A stretch of DNA of 64,000 nt from Nitratireductor sp. (GTDB lineage: Bacteria; Pseudomonadota; Alphaproteobacteria; Rhizobiales; Rhizobiaceae). Positions 1 through 8,388 of the stretch are shown here, piece by piece; the stretch's first letter is position 1, and each line of letters opens with the position of its first letter. Under the pieces are notes generated by a model. That model saw only the letters and a program-made list of their open reading frames with translations, was not told where the DNA came from and did not search any database. The position numbers and the translations under genes were made by a program. The stretch covers positions 1 through 64,000 of the forward strand of contig JAGRLT010000045.1 in NCBI GenBank assembly GCA_020441665.1, in the 5' to 3' direction.

Positions 1-72
1 CTCGCTACTCGCTACTCGCTACTCGCTACTCGCTACTCGCTACTCGCTACTCGCTACTCGCTACTCGCTACT
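1..72. repeat. CTCGCTA heptamer tandem array upstream of boxB
   Basis: Ten perfect copies of the 7-bp unit CTCGCTA run from the window edge to position 70, so the array may continue further left. It ends about 41 bp before the boxB start codon. A second array of the same unit lies before boxA. The unit is read identically in all three frames over 21 bp and has no stop on the + strand, so it gives Leu-Ala-Thr-Arg-Tyr-Ser runs that should not be annotated as protein. Confidence 0.95.
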
Positions 73-113
73 TGCATTGTTGACGCCATTACGACCGACC
101 GAGAGGAACCCCG

Positions 114-1565
114 ATGCTCGACCTGATCAATGTCAGCTATGACACGCAGATTCCCAACAATGTCGGGCTTTCCTCCGACAAGCGGGTCCTGAAGGCGCTG
201 GAGAAGTGGCATCCGGGCTATATCAACTGGTGGAACGATCTCATCCCGCGGAATTTCCAGGACAGCCTGGTCTATCTGCGCACGGCGGTTTCGGTCGATC
301 CCAAGGGCTGGGCCAAGTTCGACTATGTGAGAATGCCGGAATACCGCTGGGGCGTGCTGCTGGCGCCGCAGGTCGAGGACCGGCGCATCCCCTGCGGCGA
401 ACATGCCGGCGAGGCCGCCTGGCAGGAAGTGCCTGGTGAATACCGCAACATGCTGAAGCGGCTGATCGTCATCCAGGGCGACACCGAGCCGGCTTCCGTC
501 GAGCAGCAGCGCTTTCTCGGGCTTACCGCGCCGTCGCTCTACGACATGCGCAACCTCTTCCAGGTCAATGTGGAGGAGGGCCGCCACCTGTGGGCGATGG
601 TCTATCTGCTGCACAAATATTTTGGCAAGGACGGGCGCGAGGAGGCCGACGACCTGCTGCGGCGCCAGTCGGGCTCGGACGAGGCGCCGCGCATGCTGGG
701 CGCCTTCAACGAGGCGACGCCGGACTGGCTGTCCTTCTTCATGTTCACCTATTTCACCGATCGCGACGGCAAGATGCAGCTCGAATCGCTCGCCCAGTCG
801 GGCTTCGACCCGCTGTCGCGCACCTGCCGCTTCATGCTGACGGAGGAGGCGCACCACATGTTTGTCGGCGAGACCGGCGTCGGCCGGATCATCGAACGGA
901 CCTGCCAGGTGATGAACGAGAACGGCATCGACGATCCTTACGAGATCGACAGGGTGCGCGGGCTTGGCGCCATCGACCTGCCGACGATCCAGAAGAAGCT
1001 CAATCTGCACTACACGCTGTCGCTTGACCTGTTCGGTCAGGAGGTCTCGACCAATGCCGCCAATGCCTTCAATGCCGGCATCAAGGGCCGCTATATGGAG
1101 CACCGGCTCGACGACGATCACCGGCTGACCGGCGACACCTATGAGGTGTGCGACTTTGAAGACGGCCAGGTGGTGCGCAAGGCGGCGCCGGCGCTGACGG
1201 CGATCAACATGCGGCTGCGCGACGACTATGTGCGCGACGCGTCGGGCGGTGTCGGGCGCTGGAACAAGATCATCGAGAAGGCCGGGATCGATTTCACCCT
1301 CACCCTGCCGCACGAATCCTTCCACCGCCAGATCGGGGTGTTTTCAACCAGCCGGTTCGACCCGCAGGGCAATCCGATCAGCCAGCAGGACTATGATGCC
1401 AGGGTAACGCAATGGCTGCCGACCAGGGCCGATGGCGATTTCATCCAGTCGCTGATGAAGCCCTGCTATGAACCGGGAAAATATGCCGGCTGGATCGCGC
1501 CGCCCAAGGTCGGCATCGACAACAAGCCGGGCGATTTCGAATATGTGAAATTGCATATGGCTTAG
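114..1565 (+). CDS. boxB: Benzoyl-CoA 2,3-epoxidase, oxygenase subunit BoxB
   Basis: The 483-residue product matches the BoxB family in length and content. BoxB is the diiron oxygenase that, with reductase BoxA, converts benzoyl-CoA to the 2,3-epoxide in aerobic CoA-dependent benzoate degradation in the cytoplasm. Likely diiron ligands are visible as E125 (QGDTEPASVE), the E154/E155-x2-H158 motif (VEEGRH) and E244/E245-x-H247-H248 (EEAHH). The ATG at 114 follows a GAGAGGAACC ribosome-binding region. boxA follows after 170 bp that contains a heptamer repeat array. BoxC (dihydrodiol lyase) is not in the window and is expected upstream. The family assignment is firm; substrate range is inferred from the family. 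Confidence 0.95.
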   Translation: MLDLINVSYDTQIPNNVGLSSDKRVLKALEKWHPGYINWWNDLIPRNFQDSLVYLRTAVSVDPKGWAKFDYVRMPEYRWGVLLAPQVEDRRIPCGEHAGEAAWQEVPGEYRNMLKRLIVIQGDTEPASVEQQRFLGLTAPSLYDMRNLFQVNVEEGRHLWAMVYLLHKYFGKDGREEADDLLRRQSGSDEAPRMLGAFNEATPDWLSFFMFTYFTDRDGKMQLESLAQSGFDPLSRTCRFMLTEEAHHMFVGETGVGRIIERTCQVMNENGIDDPYEIDRVRGLGAIDLPTIQKKLNLHYTLSLDLFGQEVSTNAANAFNAGIKGRYMEHRLDDDHRLTGDTYEVCDFEDGQVVRKAAPALTAINMRLRDDYVRDASGGVGRWNKIIEKAGIDFTLTLPHESFHRQIGVFSTSRFDPQGNPISQQDYDARVTQWLPTRADGDFIQSLMKPCYEPGKYAGWIAPPKVGIDNKPGDFEYVKLHMA

Positions 1566-1717
1566 GAGCGAACAGGGAATGGGGAATAGCGAATAGGGGG
1601 AACGAACAGGGACAGAGAGCCTTCTTTCCGATTGACGGCCCTTGAGGATATTCCGACCCGCACTCGCTACTCGCTACTCGCTACTCGCTACTCGCTACTC
1701 GCTACTCGCTACTCGCT
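1566..1717 (+). repeat. boxB-boxA spacer with heptamer array and partial inverted copy
   Basis: Positions 1663-1717 carry seven full CTCGCTA units plus a partial one. About 80 bp earlier, at 1576-1597, GGGAATAGCGAATAGG is close to the reverse complement of the array (CTATTCGCTATTCCC against CTACTCGCTACTC). The transcript could therefore fold into a long imperfect hairpin between the two subunit genes. The boxA Shine-Dalgarno (GAAGGA) lies just after the array. Confidence 0.85.
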
Positions 1718-1735
1718 CAGTCCGAAGGACCCCGC

Positions 1736-2953
1736 ATGACCGCCGCCGCCAAACAGCATCTGATCGATCCGGAAATCTGCATCCGCTGCCATACCTGCGA
1801 GATGACCTGTCCGGTCGGCGCAATCGAGCATGACGACAACAATGTGGTGGTGCGGGCGGAAGACTGCGATTTCTGCATGGCCTGCATCCCGGTCTGTCCG
1901 ACCGGCTCGATCGACAACTGGCGGGTGGTCGTCGAACCGTACACGCTGGAAGAGCAATATTCCTGGAGCGAACTGCCGGAGCAGGCGGATCTGGGATCGG
2001 GCGGGGCGGAGACCGCGATCGAAGCGCTGGACGAAACGGTGGCGGCGCTGCTGGCGGAGGCCCATGCGGGCGCCGGCGGCAAGGCGAAAGCACCGGCCAG
2101 TGCCGCCAAGCCGACGGTCAACATGTATCCCGTGTCGAAGCCGGCCAAGGCGAGGGTGCAGGGCAATTATCCGCTGACGAAAGACCCGGACCACGATGTG
2201 CGCCACATCATTCTCGATCTCGGCAGCCAGCCCTTCCCGGTTCTCGAAGGCCAGTCGGTCGGCATCATCGCACCGGGAACCGACGCCAATGGCAGGCCGC
2301 ATCTGCCGCGGCTCTATTCGATCTCCAGCCCGCGCGATGGCGAGCGGCCCAATTTCAACAATCTCTCGCTCACCGTGAAGCGGGAGAAGGAGGGCGTCTG
2401 CTCCAATTATGTCTGTGATCTCAAGGCGGGCGATGAAGTGGCGATCACCGGGCCGTTCGGCTCGACCTTTCTGATGCCCGACGATGGCGAGGCCAGGCTG
2501 CTGCTGATCTGCACCGGAACCGGTTCCGCGCCGATGCGCGCCTTCACCATGCGCCGCCAGCGCACGGTTTACGGCAAATCGGGCAATGACAGGCCGGACA
2601 GTGGCAGGCCAGGCGGCATGACGATGTTCTTCGGTGCGCGGACGCCCGACAGCCTGCCCTATTTCGGCCCGCTGAAGAAGGTGCCGGCCGATCTGCTGGA
2701 CCAGCATCTGGTCTACAGCCGTCTTGAGGGCGGGAAGAAGGAATATGTTCAGGACCGGCTGATGGCCGAGCAGGACAAGGTGGCCGGGCTCATTGGCGAC
2801 CGCCGGACGCATGTCTACATTTGCGGCCTGCGCGGCATGGAGGAGGGGGTCGAGCGCGCCTTCGCCAACATCGCCGAGAGCACCGGCAGGTCGTGGGCCG
2901 AAATCCGCGACATCATGCGCGAGGAAGGCCGCTATCATGTGGAAACCTATTGA
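1736..2953 (+). CDS. boxA: Benzoyl-CoA 2,3-epoxidase, reductase subunit BoxA
   Basis: The 405-residue protein has an N-terminal 2x[4Fe-4S] ferredoxin domain with cysteines C15-C18-C21-C25 and C44-C47-C50-C54, then a linker rich in Ala/Lys. A C-terminal ferredoxin-NADP reductase-like part follows, with the FAD motif RLYSISSP (about residue 192) and the nucleotide-binding GTGSAPMR (about 260). This architecture is diagnostic for BoxA, which passes electrons from NADPH to the BoxB diiron centre. The ATG at 1736 has GAAGGA upstream. It is co-directional with boxB and the BoxR-type regulator gene, as in known box clusters. Confidence 0.95.
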   Translation: MTAAAKQHLIDPEICIRCHTCEMTCPVGAIEHDDNNVVVRAEDCDFCMACIPVCPTGSIDNWRVVVEPYTLEEQYSWSELPEQADLGSGGAETAIEALDETVAALLAEAHAGAGGKAKAPASAAKPTVNMYPVSKPAKARVQGNYPLTKDPDHDVRHIILDLGSQPFPVLEGQSVGIIAPGTDANGRPHLPRLYSISSPRDGERPNFNNLSLTVKREKEGVCSNYVCDLKAGDEVAITGPFGSTFLMPDDGEARLLLICTGTGSAPMRAFTMRRQRTVYGKSGNDRPDSGRPGGMTMFFGARTPDSLPYFGPLKKVPADLLDQHLVYSRLEGGKKEYVQDRLMAEQDKVAGLIGDRRTHVYICGLRGMEEGVERAFANIAESTGRSWAEIRDIMREEGRYHVETY

Positions 2954-3034
2954 CGCGGCGCTCTGAAATATATTGCACATTCATCCGCGATTTCTATGAT
3001 GGCGCAAAACCGTGTGGGGTGGCCGGACTGAACC

Positions 3035-3934
3035 ATGACGTCAAGCGAGCAGCCGGAAGGTGAAGCACTCTTTCTGCGCGCCGTGGGCATGCGGGTGCGC
3101 CGGGCGCGGGAGCGCAAGGGCATCGCCCGGCGGGTTCTTTCCGAGCAGTCGGGTATCTCACAGCGCTATCTGGCGCAGCTTGAGGGTGGCAGCGGCAACA
3201 TCTCCATCGCGCTTTTGAAGCGGGTCGCCGATGCGCTCGATCATCGCATCGAGTGGCTGATCAGCGAGGACGATCCCTGGGTTTCCGAAACCGCCCTGTT
3301 TGCCGAGCGCTTCCGCACCGCGACGCTCGACCAGCGCGAACGGGTGATGGATATCCTCGACCCCAATTCTCCCGGGCAATTGCGTGCCGGGCGCATCTGC
3401 CTGGTGGGGCTGCGCGGCGCCGGCAAGTCGACGCTGGGCGCCATGCTGGGCGAGGCGATCGGCCTTCCTTTCCTGGAGCTCAATCAGGAAATCAGGCAGC
3501 AGGCCGGCATGCCGGTCACCGAGGTGATGGCGCTTTACGGCCAGGAGGGCTACCGGCAACTGGAAGGCCAGGCGCTGGAGCGCATCGTGGCCGGGTCGGA
3601 TGCGATGGTTCTGGCGGTCGCTGGCGGCATCGTTTCCGAGCCCGAAACCTATGCCTATCTGCTGCGGCACTTCCACACGATCTGGCTCAAGGCGGCGCCG
3701 GAAGAACACATGCAGCGGGTGCGCGCGCAGGGGGACGAGCGGCCGATGGCAGGCAATCCCAAGGCGATGGATGAACTGAAATCGATCCTGATGAGCCGTG
3801 AGGCGCTCTATGCCCGCGCCGAGGCCATGGTCGATACGTCGGGCAAGACCCTGCAACACAGTTTCGAAGATCTCGTGGCGCTGGTGCGCGAAATCAGAAA
3901 GGATCAGGCGGCAGACAATGAGCATACGCATTGA
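3035..3934 (+). CDS. boxR: BoxR/BzdR-family regulator (XRE helix-turn-helix plus shikimate-kinase-like domain)
   Basis: A 299-residue regulator with an XRE-type helix-turn-helix at about residues 17-72 (LSEQSGISQRYLAQLEGG). This is followed by a shikimate-kinase-like domain with Walker A GLRGAGKST at 125-133. In this family (BzdR of anaerobic, BoxR of aerobic benzoate pathways) the kinase-like domain is known to sense benzoyl-CoA and release repression. The ATG at 3035 is used. The 3' end overlaps the next gene by 17 bp, so the regulator is probably co-transcribed with the catabolic genes. A TGCA core at 2974-2977 in the preceding spacer fits the reported TGCA-containing operators, but a single copy is weak evidence. 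Confidence 0.9.
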   Translation: MTSSEQPEGEALFLRAVGMRVRRARERKGIARRVLSEQSGISQRYLAQLEGGSGNISIALLKRVADALDHRIEWLISEDDPWVSETALFAERFRTATLDQRERVMDILDPNSPGQLRAGRICLVGLRGAGKSTLGAMLGEAIGLPFLELNQEIRQQAGMPVTEVMALYGQEGYRQLEGQALERIVAGSDAMVLAVAGGIVSEPETYAYLLRHFHTIWLKAAPEEHMQRVRAQGDERPMAGNPKAMDELKSILMSREALYARAEAMVDTSGKTLQHSFEDLVALVREIRKDQAADNEHTH

Positions 3935-5984
3935 AAAACAAGGCCAGGCGATGATCGTCCGGCTCGACAACCCTCCGGTGAATGCGATCGGCCATGCCAT
4001 GCGGCTGGGGCTGAGGGACGTGCTCGACCAGCTGGATGGCGGTGTCGATCGGGTGGTCGTCACCGGGGCCGGATCGGCCTTTGCCGCCGGCGCCGATGCG
4101 CGCGAATTCGACGCGCCGCCGGCCGAGCCGCATCTGCCGGACGTGATCGCCGCGCTCGAGCAATGCCCGGTGCCGTGGATCGCCGCGATCAACGGTGTGG
4201 CGCTGGGGGGCGGGGCCGAGATCGTGCTCGGCTGCGGCTACCGGATCGCCGCGCCGGGCGCGCAGATCGGCCTGCCCGAAGTGACCCTCGGCGTCATTCC
4301 CGGCGCCGGCGGGACGCAGCGCCTGCCGCGCCTGGTCGGCATGAAGGCAGCCCTCGACATCATCCCGCAGGGCAAGGCGCTGAAGGCCGACGAGGCGCTC
4401 GCCGTGGGGCTGATCGATCAGATCGCCGACGATCCGCTGCAGGCAGCCCTCGCGCTCGATCTTGCCATTGTCAGCGACCGGCCGGCGGTCAGCGCCATGC
4501 CGGCACCAGGCCGCGACGATGAGGCAATTGCCGCCGCGCGCGACGCGGCGAACCGGAAAATGCGCATGCAGACCGCGCCGCAAAGGGCGATCGATCTGGT
4601 GGCGCTGTCGGCGGAACTGCCGTTTGACGACGCCATGCAACAGGAGCGCGCGGCGTTTCTGGAACTGCGGCAACTGGACCAGGCCAGGGCTCTGCGCCAC
4701 GCCTTCTTCGCCGAGCGCGGCGCGAAAGCGCCCGCCTCGCTCAAGGATGTCGCGCCGGTGGATGTCCGGTCGGCGATCGTCGTCGGCGGCGGCACGATGG
4801 GTGCCGGTATCGCCTATGCGCTCGACCGGGCCGGCATCGCAGTCACCATCGTCGAAAACGACCAGGGCGCGGTCGAACGTGCCGGTGTCAACATCGCCAG
4901 GCTTGCCGAGGCGGCCGAAAAGCGCGGGCTGATGAGTGCCGCGCAGTCGGCTGAGGTAAAGCAGCGCATCGCGGTCGTCGAGGGCTATGGCGCGCTGCCT
5001 GCGGCCGATCTCGCCATCGAGGCGGTGTTCGAGGAGATGGCGGTAAAACACGCCGTCTTCAGCGCGCTGGAAAAGGCGCTGCCCGCCCATGCGGTGCTGG
5101 CGACCAACACCTCCTATCTCGATGTCAACCGGATCGCGGCGGTATTGAGCGCGCCGTCTCGGCTCGTCGGCCTGCACTTCTTTGCGCCGGCGCATATCAT
5201 GAAACTGCTCGAAATCGTTGAGGGCGAGGCGACTTCGGACGTTGCGCTGGCGACCGGTTTCGCGCTCGCCAAGCGGCTGAAGAAAATTCCCGTGCTTGCC
5301 GGCGTCTGTGACGGGTTCATCGGCAACCGCATCCTGACGCGCTATCGCGAGCAGGCCGACATGCTGCTGCTGGACGGCGCGACACCCTGGGAGGTGGATG
5401 AGGCGATGGCCGCATTCGGCTATGCCATGGGCCCCTATGAGACCCAGGATCTTTCCGGCCTCGACATCGCCTATGCCAACCGCAAGCGCAAGGCCGAAAC
5501 CCGCGATCCCGCGCGGCGCTATATCGCGATCCAGGACCGGATGGTGGAGCAGGGCAGGCTGGGCCGCAAGACCGGGGTCGGCTGGTACCGCTATCCCGGC
5601 GGTGGCGGCAAGGTCGTCGATCCGCTGATCGAGGACCTGATCCGCGAGGAGGCGCATTTTGCCAAGGTGGCGCGGCGGGAATTTTCAGCCGGGGAGATCC
5701 GCGAGCGGCTGCTGGCCGCAATGATCAACGAGGCCGCCGCTATTCTAGATGAAGGCATCGCCGCCGCCGCCGCCGATATCGATCTCGTCACCCTGCATGG
5801 CTACGGCTTTCCGCGCTGGCGCGGCGGGCTGATGCATTATGCCGACACGGTTGGTGCCGGGGCGATCCACGAACGGTTGCAGCGTTACCGGAAGGAAGAC
5901 CCGGTGGTCTGGCGGATCAGCCCGCTGATCGAGCGGCTGGCGGAAAGCGGCGGCCGGTTTGCCGATGTGAAACCGGCCGAATAG
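3918..5984 (+). CDS. Bifunctional enoyl-CoA hydratase/3-hydroxyacyl-CoA dehydrogenase
   Basis: The 688-residue fusion has an N-terminal crotonase domain with the oxyanion region NGVALGGGAE (about 92-101) and catalytic-loop residues in LPEVTLGVIPGAGG (about 119-132). The NAD-binding 3-hydroxyacyl-CoA dehydrogenase domain starts near residue 286 (VVGGGTMGAG), followed by the HFFAPAHIMKLLE catalytic region. It belongs to the FadJ/FadB-like beta-oxidation family. In the box route the ring-cleavage product becomes 3,4-dehydroadipyl-CoA, which needs hydration and oxidation to 3-oxoadipyl-CoA. Position directly behind boxR suggests this is its job, which is inference. The ATG at 3918 lies inside the boxR 3' end. 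Confidence 0.88.
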   Translation: MSIRIEKQGQAMIVRLDNPPVNAIGHAMRLGLRDVLDQLDGGVDRVVVTGAGSAFAAGADAREFDAPPAEPHLPDVIAALEQCPVPWIAAINGVALGGGAEIVLGCGYRIAAPGAQIGLPEVTLGVIPGAGGTQRLPRLVGMKAALDIIPQGKALKADEALAVGLIDQIADDPLQAALALDLAIVSDRPAVSAMPAPGRDDEAIAAARDAANRKMRMQTAPQRAIDLVALSAELPFDDAMQQERAAFLELRQLDQARALRHAFFAERGAKAPASLKDVAPVDVRSAIVVGGGTMGAGIAYALDRAGIAVTIVENDQGAVERAGVNIARLAEAAEKRGLMSAAQSAEVKQRIAVVEGYGALPAADLAIEAVFEEMAVKHAVFSALEKALPAHAVLATNTSYLDVNRIAAVLSAPSRLVGLHFFAPAHIMKLLEIVEGEATSDVALATGFALAKRLKKIPVLAGVCDGFIGNRILTRYREQADMLLLDGATPWEVDEAMAAFGYAMGPYETQDLSGLDIAYANRKRKAETRDPARRYIAIQDRMVEQGRLGRKTGVGWYRYPGGGGKVVDPLIEDLIREEAHFAKVARREFSAGEIRERLLAAMINEAAAILDEGIAAAAADIDLVTLHGYGFPRWRGGLMHYADTVGAGAIHERLQRYRKEDPVVWRISPLIERLAESGGRFADVKPAE

Positions 5985-5994
5985 AAGGGGTCCC

Positions 5995-7533
5995 ATGAAC
6001 CTAGCTCTCTGGCTTCACCGCGCCGCAAGGCTCCACCCGGAAAACCCGGCGCTTGTCTCAGGCTTTGAAACGCTCGCCGACTACAGCGCCTTCGACCGGG
6101 CGGCGGCGGGGCTCGGCGCCGCGCTGGCCAACGAGCATGGCATCCGGCCCGGAGACCGGGTCGCGATCTTCGCCAAGAACTGCGTGCAGTATCTCGTTGC
6201 GATGTATGGCGCCTGGTATGCGGGGGCGGCGATCGTGCCGGTCAACGCGAAGCTCCATCCACGCGAGGCGGCCTGGATCGTCGAAAACTCGGGTGCCGTC
6301 TGCCTGTTTTATACGCGGGAACCGGGGAGCGGCCTGCTGAAACTGCCGGAGATGGAGGCGGTCTCCGCGATCGATCTTGCCGGCGAAGCGTTCGGAGCGC
6401 TGTGCGATCATGCGCCTCTGGCGGAGCCGGTGGAACAGGCCGCCGCCGATATGTGCTGGCTGTTCTACACGTCCGGCACCACCGGGCGGCCCAAGGGCGT
6501 GATGATCACCCATGGCAATATCCAGGCCATGGCGCTGACCTATTTTGCCGATGTGGACAGCGTTCATGCCGGAGACGCCGCGCTCTATGCCGCGCCGATA
6601 AGCCACGGGGCCGGGCTCTACAATGTGATGCATGTGCTGAAGGCGGCGCGCCATGTGGTGCCGGCCTCGGGCGGCTTCGATCCGGCCGAAATCTTCGACC
6701 ACGGCCGCAGGACCGGCAGCGTGCATCTTTTCGCCGCGCCGACCATGGTCCGCCGGCTGGTCGATCATGCGCGAGCGAGCGGCGAAACCGGCGAGGGCAT
6801 CCGCACCATCGTCTATGGCGGCGGGCCGATGTATCTCGCCGACATCGTCGAGGCGGTCGAGGTGCTCGGACCGCGCTTCGTGCAGATCTATGGCCAGGGC
6901 GAGAGCCCGATGTGCATTACGGCGCTGTCGCGCGAGCAAGTCAACGATCGCGGCCATCCGCGCTGGCGCGAGCGGCTCGCTTCGGTGGGCGTGGCGCAAT
7001 CCTGCGTCGAGCTGCGCATCGGCGACGCGGACGGCAAGGCGCTGCCGCCGGGGGCAAGCGGCGAGATCCTGGTGCGCGGCGCGCCGGTGATGGCAGGCTA
7101 CTGGAACAATCCCGAGGCGAGTGCCCAGACCCTGCGCGATGGCTGGCTGTGGACCGGCGATCTGGGCGAACTCGACGAAGACGGCTTCCTGACGCTGAAG
7201 GACCGGTCGAAGGATGTGATCATTTCGGGTGGCACCAACATCTATCCGCGCGAGGTGGAGGAGGCGTTGCTGACCCATGCGAAGGTGCATGAGGTTTCGG
7301 TCATCGGCAGGCCGGATGCCGAATGGGGCGAAACGGTTTTCGCTTTCGTGGTGCCGGCTGTGGGCGTAGACCTTGACGCGGGCGAACTCGACCGCCATTG
7401 CCTCGATGCGATCGCCCGCTTCAAGCGGCCCAAGGATTATCGTTTCGTGGCGGAACTGCCGAAAAACAATTATGGCAAGGTGCTGAAAACGGAACTGCGC
7501 CGGATGCTGGAAGACAATGGAGTGAATGGATGA
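5995..7533 (+). CDS. AMP-forming acyl-CoA (possibly aryl-CoA) ligase
   Basis: A 512-residue class I adenylate-forming enzyme. It has the phosphate-binding loop YTSGTTGRPKG at 158-168, the A5-type motif YGQGES near 298, the hinge region WLWTGDLGELDEDGF, and the thioesterification Lys in KNNYGKVLK near 494. It activates a carboxylic acid with ATP and CoA. It starts 10 bp after the hydratase/dehydrogenase and overlaps the next gene by ATGA. Within a box operon it could be the benzoate- or substituted-benzoate-CoA ligase, but its sequence reads more like a general medium/long-chain acyl-CoA synthetase, so specificity is open. Confidence 0.85.
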   Translation: MNLALWLHRAARLHPENPALVSGFETLADYSAFDRAAAGLGAALANEHGIRPGDRVAIFAKNCVQYLVAMYGAWYAGAAIVPVNAKLHPREAAWIVENSGAVCLFYTREPGSGLLKLPEMEAVSAIDLAGEAFGALCDHAPLAEPVEQAAADMCWLFYTSGTTGRPKGVMITHGNIQAMALTYFADVDSVHAGDAALYAAPISHGAGLYNVMHVLKAARHVVPASGGFDPAEIFDHGRRTGSVHLFAAPTMVRRLVDHARASGETGEGIRTIVYGGGPMYLADIVEAVEVLGPRFVQIYGQGESPMCITALSREQVNDRGHPRWRERLASVGVAQSCVELRIGDADGKALPPGASGEILVRGAPVMAGYWNNPEASAQTLRDGWLWTGDLGELDEDGFLTLKDRSKDVIISGGTNIYPREVEEALLTHAKVHEVSVIGRPDAEWGETVFAFVVPAVGVDLDAGELDRHCLDAIARFKRPKDYRFVAELPKNNYGKVLKTELRRMLEDNGVNG

Positions 7534-8336
7534 GTGGACATTTGAAGGGTAGAACCGCGCTGGTGACGGGATCGGTACAGGGTATCGGCCTGGCGATTGC
7601 CAAGGCGCTGGCAGAGGCCGGCGCGCGGATTGCCGTGCATGGACTGGCGGACGAGAAGGAGCAGGCTGCGGCCTGCGAGGCGATGGTGTCGGCCGGAGCG
7701 CCGGAAGCGAAGTTCTTTGCCGGCGATCTGCGCGACCCCGCCGCCATCGGTACGCTCGTCAGGGCGGTCGAGGCATGGGGGCCGATCGACGTGCTGGTCA
7801 ACAATGCCGGTGTCCAGAAGACCGTTTCGATCGAGGAAGCCGATGCGGCGACCTGGGATGCGGTGATCGCGGTCAACCTGTCGGCGGCCTTCCACACCAT
7901 GCATCATGCCCTGCCGCTGATGGCGAGGCGCGAATTCGGCCGGGTGATCAACATCGCCTCGGTGCACGGCCTCGTCGCGTCGAAGCACAAGGCGCCCTAT
8001 GTGGCGTCGAAATTCGGCCTCGTCGGCATGAGCAAGGTCGCGGCGCTCGAATATGCGGCCGTCGGCAGTGCCGAGACCGGCGGCGTCACCGTCAACTGCA
8101 TCTGTCCGGGCTGGACCGAGACGGCGCTGATCGAACCGCAGATCCAGGCCCGCGCGCAGGAGCATGGCGGCGGGCGGGAGGCCGGCGTCAAGGCGCTGCT
8201 TTCGGAAAAACAGCCGAGCCTGCGCATGTCCGATCCCTCCGAGATCGGCGCGCTTGCGGCCTGGCTCTGCCACCGCACGGCGCACAACATCACCGGCGCC
8301 TCGATCCCGGTCGATGGCGGCTGGACGTCTCAATAA
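7530..8336 (+). CDS. 3-hydroxybutyrate dehydrogenase-like SDR
   Basis: A 268-residue classical short-chain dehydrogenase. It has the cofactor loop TGSVQGIG (13-20), NNAG, the active-site Y157-x3-K161 (YVASK) and the C-terminal ITGASIPVDGGWTSQ typical of D-3-hydroxybutyrate dehydrogenases. It likely interconverts 3-hydroxybutyrate and acetoacetate with NAD. The start ATG at 7530 overlaps the ligase stop (ATGA), giving a 268-codon gene of normal length for the family. Its place as last gene of the box operon suggests a role on a 3-hydroxyacid formed downstream, or simple co-regulation. A perfect hairpin follows. Confidence 0.85.
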   Translation: MSGHLKGRTALVTGSVQGIGLAIAKALAEAGARIAVHGLADEKEQAAACEAMVSAGAPEAKFFAGDLRDPAAIGTLVRAVEAWGPIDVLVNNAGVQKTVSIEEADAATWDAVIAVNLSAAFHTMHHALPLMARREFGRVINIASVHGLVASKHKAPYVASKFGLVGMSKVAALEYAAVGSAETGGVTVNCICPGWTETALIEPQIQARAQEHGGGREAGVKALLSEKQPSLRMSDPSEIGALAAWLCHRTAHNITGASIPVDGGWTSQ

Positions 8337-8356
8337 GGCTGGTCAGCAAGGCGGCT

Positions 8357-8378
8357 GTCTCCCCCTTGCGGGGGAGAC
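8357..8378. terminator. Hairpin between convergent SDR and malic enzyme genes
   Basis: GTCTCCCCC and GGGGGAGAC form a perfect 9-bp stem with a TTGC loop. It lies 20 bp after the SDR stop and 10 bp before the malic enzyme stop on the other strand. It can act in both directions, although no long T-run follows. The palindrome also resembles GC-rich repeated palindromes common in rhizobial intergenic regions. Confidence 0.7.
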
Positions 8379-8388
8379 ACGACTGCGT

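Noticed and set aside
1663..1717. Tandem repeats considered as a CRISPR array.
   Set aside because: The 7-bp units are contiguous with no spacers, and no cas genes are near.
1642..1833. Short frame with LATRYSLLATRYS repeats.
   Set aside because: It is only the translation of the CTCGCTA array running out of frame into boxA.
2974..2977. TGCA core before boxR as a BoxR operator.
   Set aside because: Known operators use several TGCA copies; only one isolated copy is present here, too little for a feature.
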